Assembly (NCBI GenBank): GCA_014238425.1
Contig: JABABD010000016.1
Coordinates: 186,001 to 250,000 of the forward strand
Direction: 5' to 3'
Length of the DNA stretch: 64,000 nucleotides
DNA from: Flavobacteriaceae bacterium
GTDB taxonomy: Bacteria > Bacteroidota > Bacteroidia > Flavobacteriales > Flavobacteriaceae
The position numbers and the translations under genes are program-made. The notes below the pieces were generated by a model. That model saw only the letters and a list, made by a program, of their open reading frames with translations, did not search any database and was not told where the DNA came from. Position 1 is the first letter of the stretch; each line of letters opens with the position of its first letter. Below are positions 42,586 to 51,885 of the stretch, one piece after another.

Positions 42586-43845
42586 ATGAAGGATTTATTT
42601 GATAAAATATACAAGGATAAAGGGCCTTTAGGAAAGTGGGCTTCTCAAGCCGAAGGTTATTTTGTGTTTCCTAAACTTGAAGGGGAGATAGCAAACCGAA
42701 TGAAATTTCGCGGTAATGATGTTATTACTTGGAGTATTAATGATTATTTAGGTTTAGCAAATCACCCAGAAGTAAGAAAGGTGGATGCTGAAGCTGCAAA
42801 AGATTACGGTTCGGCGTATCCTATGGGTGCCAGAATGATGTCAGGGCATACCTCATTGCATGAGCAATTACAAGATGAATTAGCGGCCTTTGTTAATAAG
42901 GAAGCTACATATTTACTGAATTTTGGATATCAGGGAATGGTGTCTACCGTCGATGCTTTGGTAAGTAAAGATGATATTATTGTATATGATGTTGATTCGC
43001 ATGCCTGCATTATCGATGGTGTAAGATTGCATATGGGTAAGAGATTTACCTTTAAGCATAATGACATGGAGAGTTTAGAAAAAAACTTGGATCGCGCTAC
43101 CAAAATGGCAGAACAGACAGGCGGAGGAATCTTAGTGATTTCTGAAGGTGTTTTCGGAATGAGAGGCGAGCAAGGAAAACTAAAAGAAATAGTTGCACTT
43201 AAAAAGAAATATAACTTTAGATTATTTGTTGATGATGCTCATGGTTTTGGCACTTTAGGTGAAACTGGAGCTGGCGCTGGCCAAGAACAAGGGATTCAAG
43301 ATGATATAGATGTGTATTTTGCAACTTTTGCAAAATCCATGGCCAGTACAGGAGCTTTTATCGCTGCTGATAAAGAAATTATAGATTACTTAAAGTATAA
43401 TTTGCGTTCTCAAATGTTCGCAAAATCTTTGCAAATGCAATTGGTGGTAGGAGCTTTAAAGCGTTTGGATATGTTGCGAACAATGCCAGAATTACAACAG
43501 AATCTTTGGAACATTGTGAATGCACTTCAATCTGGCTTAAAGAAACGTGGATTCGATATTGGTAATACAAGTAGTTGTGTTACACCAGTATATCTTAAAG
43601 GGAGTATTCCTGAAGCAATGGCTTTGGTAAAAGATCTTCGTGAGAATCATGGAATTTTCTGTTCTATTGTGGTATATCCAGTAATACCTAAGGGATTGAT
43701 CCTGTTGAGAATGATACCTACAGCTTCCCACACACTTCAAGATGTGGAAGACACATTGAACGCCTTTGACGCCATTAGAGATCGCCTTGAAAACGGAACA
43801 TACAAACGCTTATCTGCAGCTGTTAGCGCAGCTATGGGAGAGTAG
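42586..43845 (+). CDS. Alpha-oxoamine-synthase-family enzyme, candidate cysteate fatty acyltransferase (capnine synthesis)
   Basis: 419 aa, fold type I PLP enzyme of the KBL / AONS / serine palmitoyltransferase family. Key segments are the N-terminal WSINDYLGLANHPEV, GSAYPMGARMMSGHTSLHEQLQ, VDDAHGFGTLGETGAG with the cofactor Asp, and FATFAKSMASTGAF with Schiff-base K250. An enzyme of this family joins cysteate with a fatty acyl thioester to make the capnine base; in Flavobacterium johnsoniae it is needed for sulfonolipid and efficient gliding. The upstream CysK-like gene supports cysteate over serine or glycine. Alternatives are 2-amino-3-ketobutyrate CoA ligase and serine palmitoyltransferase. 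Confidence 0.8.
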   Translation: MKDLFDKIYKDKGPLGKWASQAEGYFVFPKLEGEIANRMKFRGNDVITWSINDYLGLANHPEVRKVDAEAAKDYGSAYPMGARMMSGHTSLHEQLQDELAAFVNKEATYLLNFGYQGMVSTVDALVSKDDIIVYDVDSHACIIDGVRLHMGKRFTFKHNDMESLEKNLDRATKMAEQTGGGILVISEGVFGMRGEQGKLKEIVALKKKYNFRLFVDDAHGFGTLGETGAGAGQEQGIQDDIDVYFATFAKSMASTGAFIAADKEIIDYLKYNLRSQMFAKSLQMQLVVGALKRLDMLRTMPELQQNLWNIVNALQSGLKKRGFDIGNTSSCVTPVYLKGSIPEAMALVKDLRENHGIFCSIVVYPVIPKGLILLRMIPTASHTLQDVEDTLNAFDAIRDRLENGTYKRLSAAVSAAMGE

Positions 43846-43865
43846 TTTGTTTAATTTATAGATTA

Positions 43866-43900
43866 AAAATGCCATCATGATTTATCTTGATGGCTTTTTT
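43866..43900 (+). terminator. Terminator after the acyltransferase gene
   Basis: GCCATCA (43871-43877) and TGATGGC (43888-43894) form a seven-pair stem followed by six Ts; the A-run before it gives some activity for the convergent GNAT gene. Confidence 0.8.
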
Positions 43901-45020
43901 ATTCTAATTTCTTTTTGTAAGTATGCCTCTTGATATATATTTCTGGGAAGAAATCTTTCCAAAGTTTATGTATGGCATGATTGTCAATGAGCTCAGGAGT
44001 GCGATAGCAAGTTTCTATGCCTTTTTTCTTGAAAGTATGATAATATTGACTAAATATGATTCCAGTTAAACCCTTATTTTGGTAGCTTGGATGTACACCT
44101 ATTAAGTAAAAGGTTACATCTTTACTATGCTTTTTAGCATGTAATAGGTGTTTAAATCCCATTGGAAACAATTTGCCTTTTGCTTTTTGAAGTGCTTTGC
44201 CGAAGGAGGGCATCACGATAGCGAAAGCTACCAATTTATCTTCTTTATCTACAACGAACTTAATATATTCTGGATTTACGAAGGAAATAAATTTTTTCTT
44301 AAAATAGGCCTTTTGAAGGTCAGTAATAGCAACAAACGAGGATAAGGAAGCATAACTCTCATTAAAAAGATTGAACATCTCATCAGCATAACCCATAACC
44401 TCCTCAGTCGTTGTTAGCTCCAGTGCCTTCAACCCATATCGTTTCTTTACTAACGTCTGTATTCTTTCAAAAAATTTCGGTTTTACGTTCTCGAAGGGAA
44501 ACTTATTTTCTAGATATGTTTTCTCTATGGTCATCCCATAGTTTTCATAGTGTTTGATATAATAAGGATGGTTATACCAAGTGATCATTCTGCCTAGATG
44601 TCCAAACCCTTCACTCATCACACCAACCTTGTCTAGGTTTGAGAAACCTACAGGACCTTCAGTATACTCCAAGTCATGGTCTTTTCCTATAGTAATGACT
44701 GTATCTAAAAGTGCTTTTGAAACGTCTAAGTCATCAATGAAATCAAACCAACCAAAGCGCATCTTCTTTTGGTTTTGTTGGTTCACTTCTATCCAATTGA
44801 TAATAGCGGCTACACGACCAACGATGACGCCATTTTTATATGCCAAAAAGAAATGGGCATTTGCGTCATTAAATACAGGATTTTCTTTTTTATTAAAGGT
44901 GCTTAGTTCTTGTTTTATAATAGGAGGGACCCAATATTTTGAATCTTTGTAAATAGAGAAAGGTAATTTTACAAAGGCTTTAAGGTCTTTTTTAGTTAGA
45001 GCTTCTTTAATTTCAATCAT
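43899..45020 (-). CDS. GNAT-fold N-acyltransferase-like protein, 373 aa
   Basis: The N-terminal half has ANAHFFLAYKNGVIVGRVAAIIN, and the C-terminal half is a second GNAT-like unit with the acyl-CoA loop FYLIGVHPSYQNKGLTGIIF. Flavobacterial homologues are sometimes labelled GTP cyclohydrolase, which nothing here supports. It converges on the capnine-base gene and may supply the missing N-acylation step of sulfonolipid synthesis; bacterial ceramide synthase is, as I recall, a GNAT-related protein too. That link is inference from location and fold. Its ATG overlaps the upstream outer-membrane gene's TGA, so it is translationally coupled. Confidence 0.7.
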   Translation of the reverse strand: MIEIKEALTKKDLKAFVKLPFSIYKDSKYWVPPIIKQELSTFNKKENPVFNDANAHFFLAYKNGVIVGRVAAIINWIEVNQQNQKKMRFGWFDFIDDLDVSKALLDTVITIGKDHDLEYTEGPVGFSNLDKVGVMSEGFGHLGRMITWYNHPYYIKHYENYGMTIEKTYLENKFPFENVKPKFFERIQTLVKKRYGLKALELTTTEEVMGYADEMFNLFNESYASLSSFVAITDLQKAYFKKKFISFVNPEYIKFVVDKEDKLVAFAIVMPSFGKALQKAKGKLFPMGFKHLLHAKKHSKDVTFYLIGVHPSYQNKGLTGIIFSQYYHTFKKKGIETCYRTPELIDNHAIHKLWKDFFPEIYIKRHTYKKKLE

Positions 45021-46018
45021 AGGCTATCGTCGCTATCATCATCTTTAGAACCTTTCTTCTTTTTTTTCTTTAATTTTTTGAGTTCATCTCTAGTTTGTCT
45101 CTTTTGTTTTCTAAGGTTCTTGATCATATTATTTTCTGGCTTCTTATCTTTATGAAAATCCAATCTATACGATGCTCCAAAATTGACACCAAAAACAGAA
45201 GGCGTGTCCTTGGCATTAAATGTGAGTGCAGTATCTAATTGAAAATCTTTTCCAAAAAGATATGCGCCACCTAATCTAAATAAATTATCTGCATAAAAAT
45301 CACTCTTGATACCCTGAGTTTCACCAAATACTACAAATTTTTCATTTATAGATTTAGTAATAGTAACCAAATATTGATATTCTGGAAAATCAGTTGAAAT
45401 TCGATCTCCAATAAGGTTTATGACCATCACCCATCCGCCAACAAAATTGTTTTGTGTAGCGACCATAACTTTTGGGCTAATGCCTTCAATTCCAAAAGCC
45501 GTATATGGATTATTCTTGGTGTCAAAATTTGCTCCAGCATACACTGCTACTGCAGGAATTAAAGATTTCCATTTAAATTGTCTATTGGATTTCCAACTAT
45601 AGAGATTTGGCTTGCCCTCTTCTGCGTTTTTATATGGGTCGTATACCAAATACTTAAATCCAATAGTATTGTACTTAAAATTACTGCGTTTGTCTTCTTG
45701 GGAGATGGCAGAACGATTATCTGTAAACGTATCATTTTGATAGGTGCCTTCTAAACTCACTTCCAATTCTTCTAATAAAAAACCATAGCGAATAGCATAG
45801 TCAAGACCGAATCCTGAAACTTCATATTTTAAAGGCGTATGCTCCTCTTTAATAATATATGGACCAGCTTCAAATTGTACAACATTGACACCAACAGAAA
45901 AGGCACTTCTTGAAACACCTGGTCTGTTAGAGTTAATCAATTCTGTATATTGAGAAAAACTATCGGTGGAGAAAAGGGTAGCTATAAAAAGAAACAACAA
46001 GGATTTATAGGTATTCAT
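45017..46018 (-). CDS. Outer-membrane beta-barrel protein (phenol-MetA-type transporter family)
   Basis: About 333 aa from ATG 46018 (a TTG 21 bases upstream is unlikely). Signal peptide MNTYKSLLFLFIATLFSTDSFS, then INSNRPGVSRSAFSVGVNVVQFEAG, which resembles the barrel family represented by the Phenol_MetA_deg Pfam domain. The C-terminus is odd: after the last strand (GASYRLDF) there is a tail of about 40 residues very rich in Lys, then DDDSDDSL. It is coupled to the GNAT gene by an ATGA overlap, so it may serve the same envelope-lipid process. Confidence 0.75.
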   Translation of the reverse strand: MNTYKSLLFLFIATLFSTDSFSQYTELINSNRPGVSRSAFSVGVNVVQFEAGPYIIKEEHTPLKYEVSGFGLDYAIRYGFLLEELEVSLEGTYQNDTFTDNRSAISQEDKRSNFKYNTIGFKYLVYDPYKNAEEGKPNLYSWKSNRQFKWKSLIPAVAVYAGANFDTKNNPYTAFGIEGISPKVMVATQNNFVGGWVMVINLIGDRISTDFPEYQYLVTITKSINEKFVVFGETQGIKSDFYADNLFRLGGAYLFGKDFQLDTALTFNAKDTPSVFGVNFGASYRLDFHKDKKPENNMIKNLRKQKRQTRDELKKLKKKKKKGSKDDDSDDSL

Positions 46019-46099
46019 ATTAGTTTCGTTTAATTTCAAATATAGATGAATTTATTATTTTTTTCACACTTAAGAACGTTTTTTCGGCAAGAAGAATTG

Positions 46100-46107
46100 T
46101 ATTTTTG
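46100..46107 (+). promoter_or_regulatory. -7 element of the DUF4834 gene
   Basis: TATTTTTG matches TAnnTTTG exactly, 18 bases before the start codon. Confidence 0.45.
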
Positions 46108-46124
46108 AATAAAGATTTAAGTTA

Positions 46125-46406
46125 ATGTATCAGTACGCTTCAATACCGGGTCTCATTAGGACTTTTCTTATAATACTCCTTATATATTTTGGTTTCAAGA
46201 TATTGGCACGCTTGTTTGCGCCCATTCTTATGCGTTATGTTACAAAAAAAGCTGGACAGAAATTCGAACAACAATTTGGGCAATACCAACGTCCACAAGA
46301 CCCAAAAAGAAAAGAAGGAGAAGTTATTATAGATAAAGCTCCAAAACAAGATAAAGGGTCTAATAAAAACGTCGGAGAATACGTTGATTACGAAGAAGTT
46401 GATTAA
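46125..46406 (+). CDS. DUF4834 family small membrane protein
   Basis: 93 aa with one transmembrane helix (residues 10-30, IRTFLIILLIYFGFKILARLFAP) and a polar tail ending in EYVDYEEVD. Its helix, length and acidic tail match DUF4834, a Bacteroidota-only family. In other Flavobacteriaceae it precedes the YfhO gene, as here (100 bases). Function unknown. Confidence 0.8.
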   Translation: MYQYASIPGLIRTFLIILLIYFGFKILARLFAPILMRYVTKKAGQKFEQQFGQYQRPQDPKRKEGEVIIDKAPKQDKGSNKNVGEYVDYEEVD

Positions 46407-46506
46407 TTATTGAAAATTTAAAGATGTGAATAGAATATTTAATCTATTTTAAAAAAGTTTCGAAAATATCCTTAATTTCCTGAATTCGTAGTCTTAAAAC
46501 AATTTC

Positions 46507-48975
46507 ATGAACCAATCCATAAAGAAATTACTACCACATCTCATTGTATTGGTGGTGTTTATTATTACTTCATTAGTATATTTCAGCCCTGTTTTAGAAG
46601 GAAAACAAATATTTCAAAATGATATTAAGCATCATAATGGAATGGCTAAGCAGCAGCGTGATTTTCGAGCGCAAACAGGAGAGGAAACATATTGGACTAA
46701 TAGTGCTTTTGGTGGTATGCCCACCTACCAGTTAGGAGCGAGATATCCTCACAATTATATTAAATCACTCGATAGTACATTGCGATTTTTACCAAGACCA
46801 GCAGATTATTTGTTTTTATATTTTATTGGGTTCTACATTCTTCTATTAGTTCTTAAAGTAGACTATAAGCTTGCTGCTTTGGGAGCCTTTGCCTTTGGAT
46901 TTTCTACATATTTAGTGATTATTTTAGGAGTAGGACACAATTCAAAAGCGCACGCCATTGCTTATATGCCTCTGGTATTAAGCGGGATTATATTAACATT
47001 TAGGAAACAATACATTTGGGGTTTTTTACTCACTGCCACTGCTATGGCTTTGGAGATTGGAACAAATCATTTTCAAATGACTTTTTATTTGATGCTATTA
47101 GTTATAGTGTTAGGTATCGCCTATTTAATTGATGCATACCGAAAAAAAATGCTTCCTCATTTTTTTAAATCTATTGGAATATTAGTTGCCGCAGTAGTAT
47201 TATCTATAGGATTGAACGCTACCAACCTTATGGCTACCCAAGAGTACGTTAAAGAAAGTACTCGGGGAAAAAGCGAATTAACAATTAATCCTGATGGTTC
47301 AAAAAAAGAGATTACTAATGGATTAGATAAAGAATATATAACTAGATATAGTTACGGAATTGTTGAGAGTTTCAACCTTTTTATTCCTAGATTCATGGGA
47401 GGAGGTACGTACGAGGACGTGGGTAAGGATTCTAATACTTATAAATTATTCAAGGAGATTGGAGCATCTCCAGTTCAAGCAAAAAATGAAGTGAAACAAA
47501 CCCCAACGTATTGGGGAAAACAGCCAATTGTTGAGGCGCCTGCCTATATAGGTGCTGTTATTTTGTTTTTGTTTGTATTAGCATTGTTCTTAGTGAAAGG
47601 CAGACTGAAATGGTGGCTAGTTGGAGGAACTTTATTGTCGTGGATTTTATCATGGGGAAAGAATTGGTTTTGGGGGGCACACGGGAATCCAGAGAATAAT
47701 CCGATTACGAACTTTATGATTGATTATTTTCCACTATATGATAAATTCAGAGCTGTTAGTTCTATTCAGGTTATTTTAGAATTATGCATACCTATCTTGG
47801 CCATTTTCGGATTATCGAGGTTATTTAATGAGTATCAAAAAAATGAAGACAAACTAAAAGCCTTAAAATATACACTTGGTATAACTGGAGGAATAGCAGT
47901 ACTATTTTTACTCTTTAAAGGAAGTCTTTTTGAATTTGTAGGTTTGCGTGATGGTCAGTTCAGTCAAATGTACGGAGAAATAGGGCCTAGATATATAGAG
48001 GCAGTGAAAGCGGACAGGATATCTATTTTTAATAGTGATACTGTGCGAACACTTATTTTAGTACTACTTTCAGCAGGAACTATTTGGGCATTTCTTAAGA
48101 ACAAGTTATCAGAGATTATAGTTGTTGTGGTATTTGCTGGATTGATTTTATTTGATTTAGTTGGTGTTGATAGACGTTACGTTAATAATGATGATTTTGT
48201 ATCGGCTAGACAAATAAAGCAGCCGTTTCAAGCCAATGCAGCAGATTTAACAATACTAAAGGATAAGAGTCATTTTAAGGTATTAGATGAATCTGGCGAC
48301 CCTCTTAATAGCGGTCGTGCATCGTTTTTTCATAATGCTTTAGGTGGTTATCATGCGGCTAAGCCAAGACGTGTTGAGGATGTCATGAGTTATAGAAACG
48401 AAAAGAACAATATGACCATACTGAACATGATGAATGTAAAGTATATTATTAGGTCAACCGAAGAAGGTCCTGTGGCGTTACAGAATCCAGACGTTAATGG
48501 TAATGCATGGTTTGTTGAAAAACTAAACACGGTAGACATAGCAGATGATGAAATAAAAGCATTGGACAATTTAAACACCAAACAAGAGGCTTTTACTGCT
48601 GGAGAGTGGTTTAAATCTAAACCAAAAGAGAGCTATTCAAAAGATAGTCTGGCAGTAATTGATCTAAATGATGTAAAACCGAATTATTTAAAATATACTA
48701 GTTCTAACTCTAATAATGGTTTCGCTGTTTTTTCTGAAAACTATTATCAGGATGGCTGGAATGCTTATATTAATGGTGAGCCACAACCACATTATCGTGT
48801 TAATTATGTGTTGAGGGGTATGCCAATCCCAAAAGGAAATCATATCATAGAATTTAAATTCGAACCCAAGGTTGTACAAAATGGAAGCAAGGTTGCCTTA
48901 GGAAGTTCATTATTACTAGGTTTGTTGATTTTAAGTGGATTGTATTTCGAGTTCAAGAAAAAGAGTAAAACTTAG
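46507..48975 (+). CDS. YfhO family membrane glycosyltransferase-like protein
   Basis: 822 aa with an estimated dozen or more transmembrane helices and a C-terminal periplasmic domain (about residues 600-790). Start: LLPHLIVLVVFIITSLVYFSPVLEGK, then NDIKHHNGM, a charged loop after the first helix as in GT-C glycosyltransferases. YfhO in Bacillus glycosylates lipoteichoic acid; the Bacteroidota substrate is unknown. The next genes are a cytoplasmic GT4 and a flippase, so surface glycan assembly is likely. A REP-like repeat separates it from them. Confidence 0.88.
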   Translation: MNQSIKKLLPHLIVLVVFIITSLVYFSPVLEGKQIFQNDIKHHNGMAKQQRDFRAQTGEETYWTNSAFGGMPTYQLGARYPHNYIKSLDSTLRFLPRPADYLFLYFIGFYILLLVLKVDYKLAALGAFAFGFSTYLVIILGVGHNSKAHAIAYMPLVLSGIILTFRKQYIWGFLLTATAMALEIGTNHFQMTFYLMLLVIVLGIAYLIDAYRKKMLPHFFKSIGILVAAVVLSIGLNATNLMATQEYVKESTRGKSELTINPDGSKKEITNGLDKEYITRYSYGIVESFNLFIPRFMGGGTYEDVGKDSNTYKLFKEIGASPVQAKNEVKQTPTYWGKQPIVEAPAYIGAVILFLFVLALFLVKGRLKWWLVGGTLLSWILSWGKNWFWGAHGNPENNPITNFMIDYFPLYDKFRAVSSIQVILELCIPILAIFGLSRLFNEYQKNEDKLKALKYTLGITGGIAVLFLLFKGSLFEFVGLRDGQFSQMYGEIGPRYIEAVKADRISIFNSDTVRTLILVLLSAGTIWAFLKNKLSEIIVVVVFAGLILFDLVGVDRRYVNNDDFVSARQIKQPFQANAADLTILKDKSHFKVLDESGDPLNSGRASFFHNALGGYHAAKPRRVEDVMSYRNEKNNMTILNMMNVKYIIRSTEEGPVALQNPDVNGNAWFVEKLNTVDIADDEIKALDNLNTKQEAFTAGEWFKSKPKESYSKDSLAVIDLNDVKPNYLKYTSSNSNNGFAVFSENYYQDGWNAYINGEPQPHYRVNYVLRGMPIPKGNHIIEFKFEPKVVQNGSKVALGSSLLLGLLILSGLYFEFKKKSKT

Positions 48976-48983
48976 CACTAAAA

Positions 48984-49044
48984 TGTCATTTCGAGCAGAG
49001 TCGAGAAACCTTTATTAGACATCTCAACTCCGCTCGATGTGACA
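48984..49044. repeat. REP-like palindromic element
   Basis: Two arms of about 23 bases (starting TGTCATTTCGAGC on the left, ending GCTCGATGTGACA on the right) pair with only four or five mismatches or G-T pairs. The arm sequence is of a type I associate with dispersed flavobacterial intergenic repeats. It lies just after the YfhO stop and before the GT4 gene. Confidence 0.7.
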
Positions 49045-49078
49045 GAAATATTAAGAATGATTTTCCTTTTTGGGATGT

Positions 49079-50359
49079 ATGAATAAAAAAAAAGCACTCA
49101 TCATAAGCTATTATTGGCCACCAGCTGGAGGGCCAGGCGTACAACGTTGGCTAAAATTCGTAAAGTACCTTCCAGAGTTTGGGATTGAGCCTATTGTCTA
49201 TATTCCTAAAAACCCCAATTATCCAATTATTGATAACAGCCTTGTGAGAGACGTTCCTGATGGAATTACAATTTTAAAACAGACAATTAAGGAGCCTTAT
49301 AAATGGGCCAGTTTATTATCTAATAAAAGCGCAAAAACAATTAGTAAAGGTGTTATTCCTGCTAAGAAAAAGCAGAATTTTATTGAAAAAATCATGCTGT
49401 ATATTAGAGGAAATTTCTTCATCCCTGATGCACGTAAAGCATGGGTTGCACCTTCGGTCGAATTTTTATCTACATATATTCAAGATCATAAGATAGAAAC
49501 TATAATTACAACTGGACCGCCACATAGTTTGCATCTGATTGGACTTCAGCTTAAGAATAAAATAAGCCTAAAATGGATTGCTGATTTTCGTGACCCATGG
49601 ACCACAATTGGATATCATAAAAAACTAAAATTAACAAAAGCCTCAACTAAAAAGCACAGACAATTAGAAACTTTAGTATTAAATACTGCTGACCAAATAG
49701 TTGTAACTAGTAATGTGACTAAAAATGAATTTTTAACAATCACTGAAAAGCCTATTTCTGTAATTACAAATGGTTATGATTCTGTAGCTCCAAAAATTGT
49801 TTCGTTGGATAAAAAATTTACAATCTCCCATATAGGGTCATTGCTTTCTGATAGAAATCCAGAAAATTTATGGAAAACATTAAGTGAATTAATCTCTAAG
49901 AATGATTCTTTTGCACAATCCTTTCAACTTAATTTAATAGGAACCGTAAGCGAAGATGTTCTCCAGTCTGTTTATAAACACAATCTAAAACCATACATTA
50001 ACGTTATTGGTTATGTATCTCATAAAGAAGCTATTACTTATCAATATCAATCGCAATTGCTTTTGCTTGTCGAAATAAATTCTGAAGACACTAAATGTAT
50101 CATTCCTGGTAAACTCTTTGAATACATGGTTTCCAATCGCCCAATTATAGCTGTAGGGCCTGCAAATTCGGATGTTGAAATTATTATTGAGGATACAAAT
50201 TCTGGTCACTATTTTTGTTATGAGGCCTATACTTCGTTAAAATCAGTAGTTTTGGACTACTTTGAATCCTATAAAAAGAACGATTTAAAAAATAATCCTA
50301 TAGGGATTGAAAAATATAGCAGGAAGGAACTAACAAAGTCTTTATCAGAACTAATATAA
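49079..50359 (+). CDS. Glycosyltransferase family 4 protein
   Basis: 426 aa GT-B fold enzyme using a nucleotide sugar in the cytoplasm. The N-terminal acceptor domain starts with KKALIISYYWPPAGGPGVQRW; the middle has ADFRDPW, and the C-terminal donor domain has SHIGSLLSDRNPENL and the EX7E-like end (IPGKLFEYMVSNRPIIAVGP). The open frame extends to a TTG at 49070; ATG 49079 is the better start. One base separates its stop from the flippase start, so they form one unit. The polysaccharide is not identified. Confidence 0.88.
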   Translation: MNKKKALIISYYWPPAGGPGVQRWLKFVKYLPEFGIEPIVYIPKNPNYPIIDNSLVRDVPDGITILKQTIKEPYKWASLLSNKSAKTISKGVIPAKKKQNFIEKIMLYIRGNFFIPDARKAWVAPSVEFLSTYIQDHKIETIITTGPPHSLHLIGLQLKNKISLKWIADFRDPWTTIGYHKKLKLTKASTKKHRQLETLVLNTADQIVVTSNVTKNEFLTITEKPISVITNGYDSVAPKIVSLDKKFTISHIGSLLSDRNPENLWKTLSELISKNDSFAQSFQLNLIGTVSEDVLQSVYKHNLKPYINVIGYVSHKEAITYQYQSQLLLLVEINSEDTKCIIPGKLFEYMVSNRPIIAVGPANSDVEIIIEDTNSGHYFCYEAYTSLKSVVLDYFESYKKNDLKNNPIGIEKYSRKELTKSLSELI

Positions 50360-51814
50360 ATGGGAATTGTATTAAGTCAATCATTCAAGAATACCATTTG
50401 GACCTATGTTGGTTTTGCTATTGGTGCGATTAATACGCTCTTTCTTTATACTAATTTTATTTCTCCTGAATATTATGGCCTTGTTACTTTTATCTTATCA
50501 ACAGCGTATATAATGATGCCTTTAATGGCTTTCGGAGTCCATAATACCATTATAAAATTTTACTCTTCTTATAAGACTAAAAATAGTTTAAATAGTTTTC
50601 TAACTTTAATGCTATTGCTTCCCTTAATTGTTATCATTCCTTTTACGGTTATTGGTTACCTATCGTATGATGCTATAGGAGAGTTGTTGTCTCAAAAGAA
50701 TACTATTGTGAAGGATTATGTATGGCACATTTTTGTTGTTGCTATTTCATTAGCATATTTTGAAATATTTTATGCTTGGTCTAAAGTGCAAATGCAAACA
50801 GTATTTGGAAATTTCATGAAAGAAGTTTTTCACAGGGCAGGAGTAATGATATTGCTGTTCTGTGTCTATAAGATGTGGTTAACCGTTGAAGAATTTATTA
50901 TAGGTGTTGTTCTAGTATATGTGCTGAGAACCGTCATAATGAAATTATATGCCTACAGTATTCATCTTCCAATAATTAGATTTAAACGTGTCCCAAATTT
51001 AAAACCTGTACTGAAATATTCAACACTTATAATTATCGCAGGATCGGTGGCAGTATTATTACTCGATATAGACAAATTTATGCTTGGAGAGTATATAGAG
51101 ATAGAGAATGTTGCCTACTACGGTGTTGCAATTTATATAGCAACCGTTATTGGCGTACCATCTAGATCTATGTACCAGATAACAAATCCAATTACTGCTG
51201 AATATTTAAATGAAGGGAAAATCAATGACCTTAAAGATTTGTACAAAAAAAGTTCATTGAATCTATTTATTATTAGCGGTTTAATTTTTTTGCTCATCAT
51301 TTTAAATATTAATGAACTTTATAAAATTATACCACAGGAGTTTTCGGGTGGTTTGCTAGTGGTTTTCTTAATTGGTTTGGTGAAATTATATGATAATCTT
51401 TTGGGAAATAACAATGCTATTCTTTTTAATAGTAATTATTATAGAATTGTGCTTGTATTTGGAGTGTTACTAGCCATACTTACGGTTATTTTAAACATGG
51501 TTTTTATACCAATGTATGGAATTAATGGCGCGGCCTTTGCCACATTCATAGCGGTTGTTCTGTATAATACATCAAAGCTTATTTTCGTCAATAATAAATT
51601 CGAAATGCATCCATTTACGTCTGATACAGCTAAGACATTTGTATTGATATTGGTATTAATAGCCGCTTTTTATTTCTGGGAATTCTCATTCCACCCTCTA
51701 GTAAATATAACTTTGAAATCTATAATTGTAAGTCTCTTATATATTATCTCGGTTTATGCGTTTAAATTATCTGACGATATTTCTAAAGTTGTCAAAAAAT
51801 ACTTAAAACTATAA
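50360..51814 (+). CDS. Oligosaccharide flippase family protein (Wzx-like)
   Basis: 484 aa with about 14 transmembrane helices. The start SQSFKNTIWTYVGFAIGAINTLFLYTNFISPEYYGL is typical of the polysaccharide-transport (PST/MOP) family that flips lipid-linked sugars to the periplasm. It follows the GT4 gene directly. No Wzy polymerase is in the window, unless YfhO acts on the flipped product. Confidence 0.88.
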   Translation: MGIVLSQSFKNTIWTYVGFAIGAINTLFLYTNFISPEYYGLVTFILSTAYIMMPLMAFGVHNTIIKFYSSYKTKNSLNSFLTLMLLLPLIVIIPFTVIGYLSYDAIGELLSQKNTIVKDYVWHIFVVAISLAYFEIFYAWSKVQMQTVFGNFMKEVFHRAGVMILLFCVYKMWLTVEEFIIGVVLVYVLRTVIMKLYAYSIHLPIIRFKRVPNLKPVLKYSTLIIIAGSVAVLLLDIDKFMLGEYIEIENVAYYGVAIYIATVIGVPSRSMYQITNPITAEYLNEGKINDLKDLYKKSSLNLFIISGLIFLLIILNINELYKIIPQEFSGGLLVVFLIGLVKLYDNLLGNNNAILFNSNYYRIVLVFGVLLAILTVILNMVFIPMYGINGAAFATFIAVVLYNTSKLIFVNNKFEMHPFTSDTAKTFVLILVLIAAFYFWEFSFHPLVNITLKSIIVSLLYIISVYAFKLSDDISKVVKKYLKL

Positions 51815-51823
51815 AACAAAAGA

Positions 51824-51865
51824 AAACCCTGCAAGGTGCTTTGAGGCATACGTCTTGCAGGGTTT
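51824..51865 (-). terminator. Terminator hairpin with conserved 18-base loop, copy 1
   Basis: AAACCCTGCAAG pairs with CTTGCAGGGTTT (12 pairs). On the minus strand it lies 20 bases after the stop of the 399-aa gene and is followed by a T-rich stretch (TTTTCTTTTGTTTTAT), so it terminates that gene. It may also serve the convergent flippase. The loop matches copy 2 at 16 of 18 bases. Confidence 0.85.
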
Positions 51866-51885
51866 AACTAACCAACCAAAAAATC

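Noticed and set aside
43899-45020. GTP cyclohydrolase name carried by homologues
   Set aside because: None of the cyclohydrolase Cys/His zinc motifs is present; the fold signals are GNAT-like.
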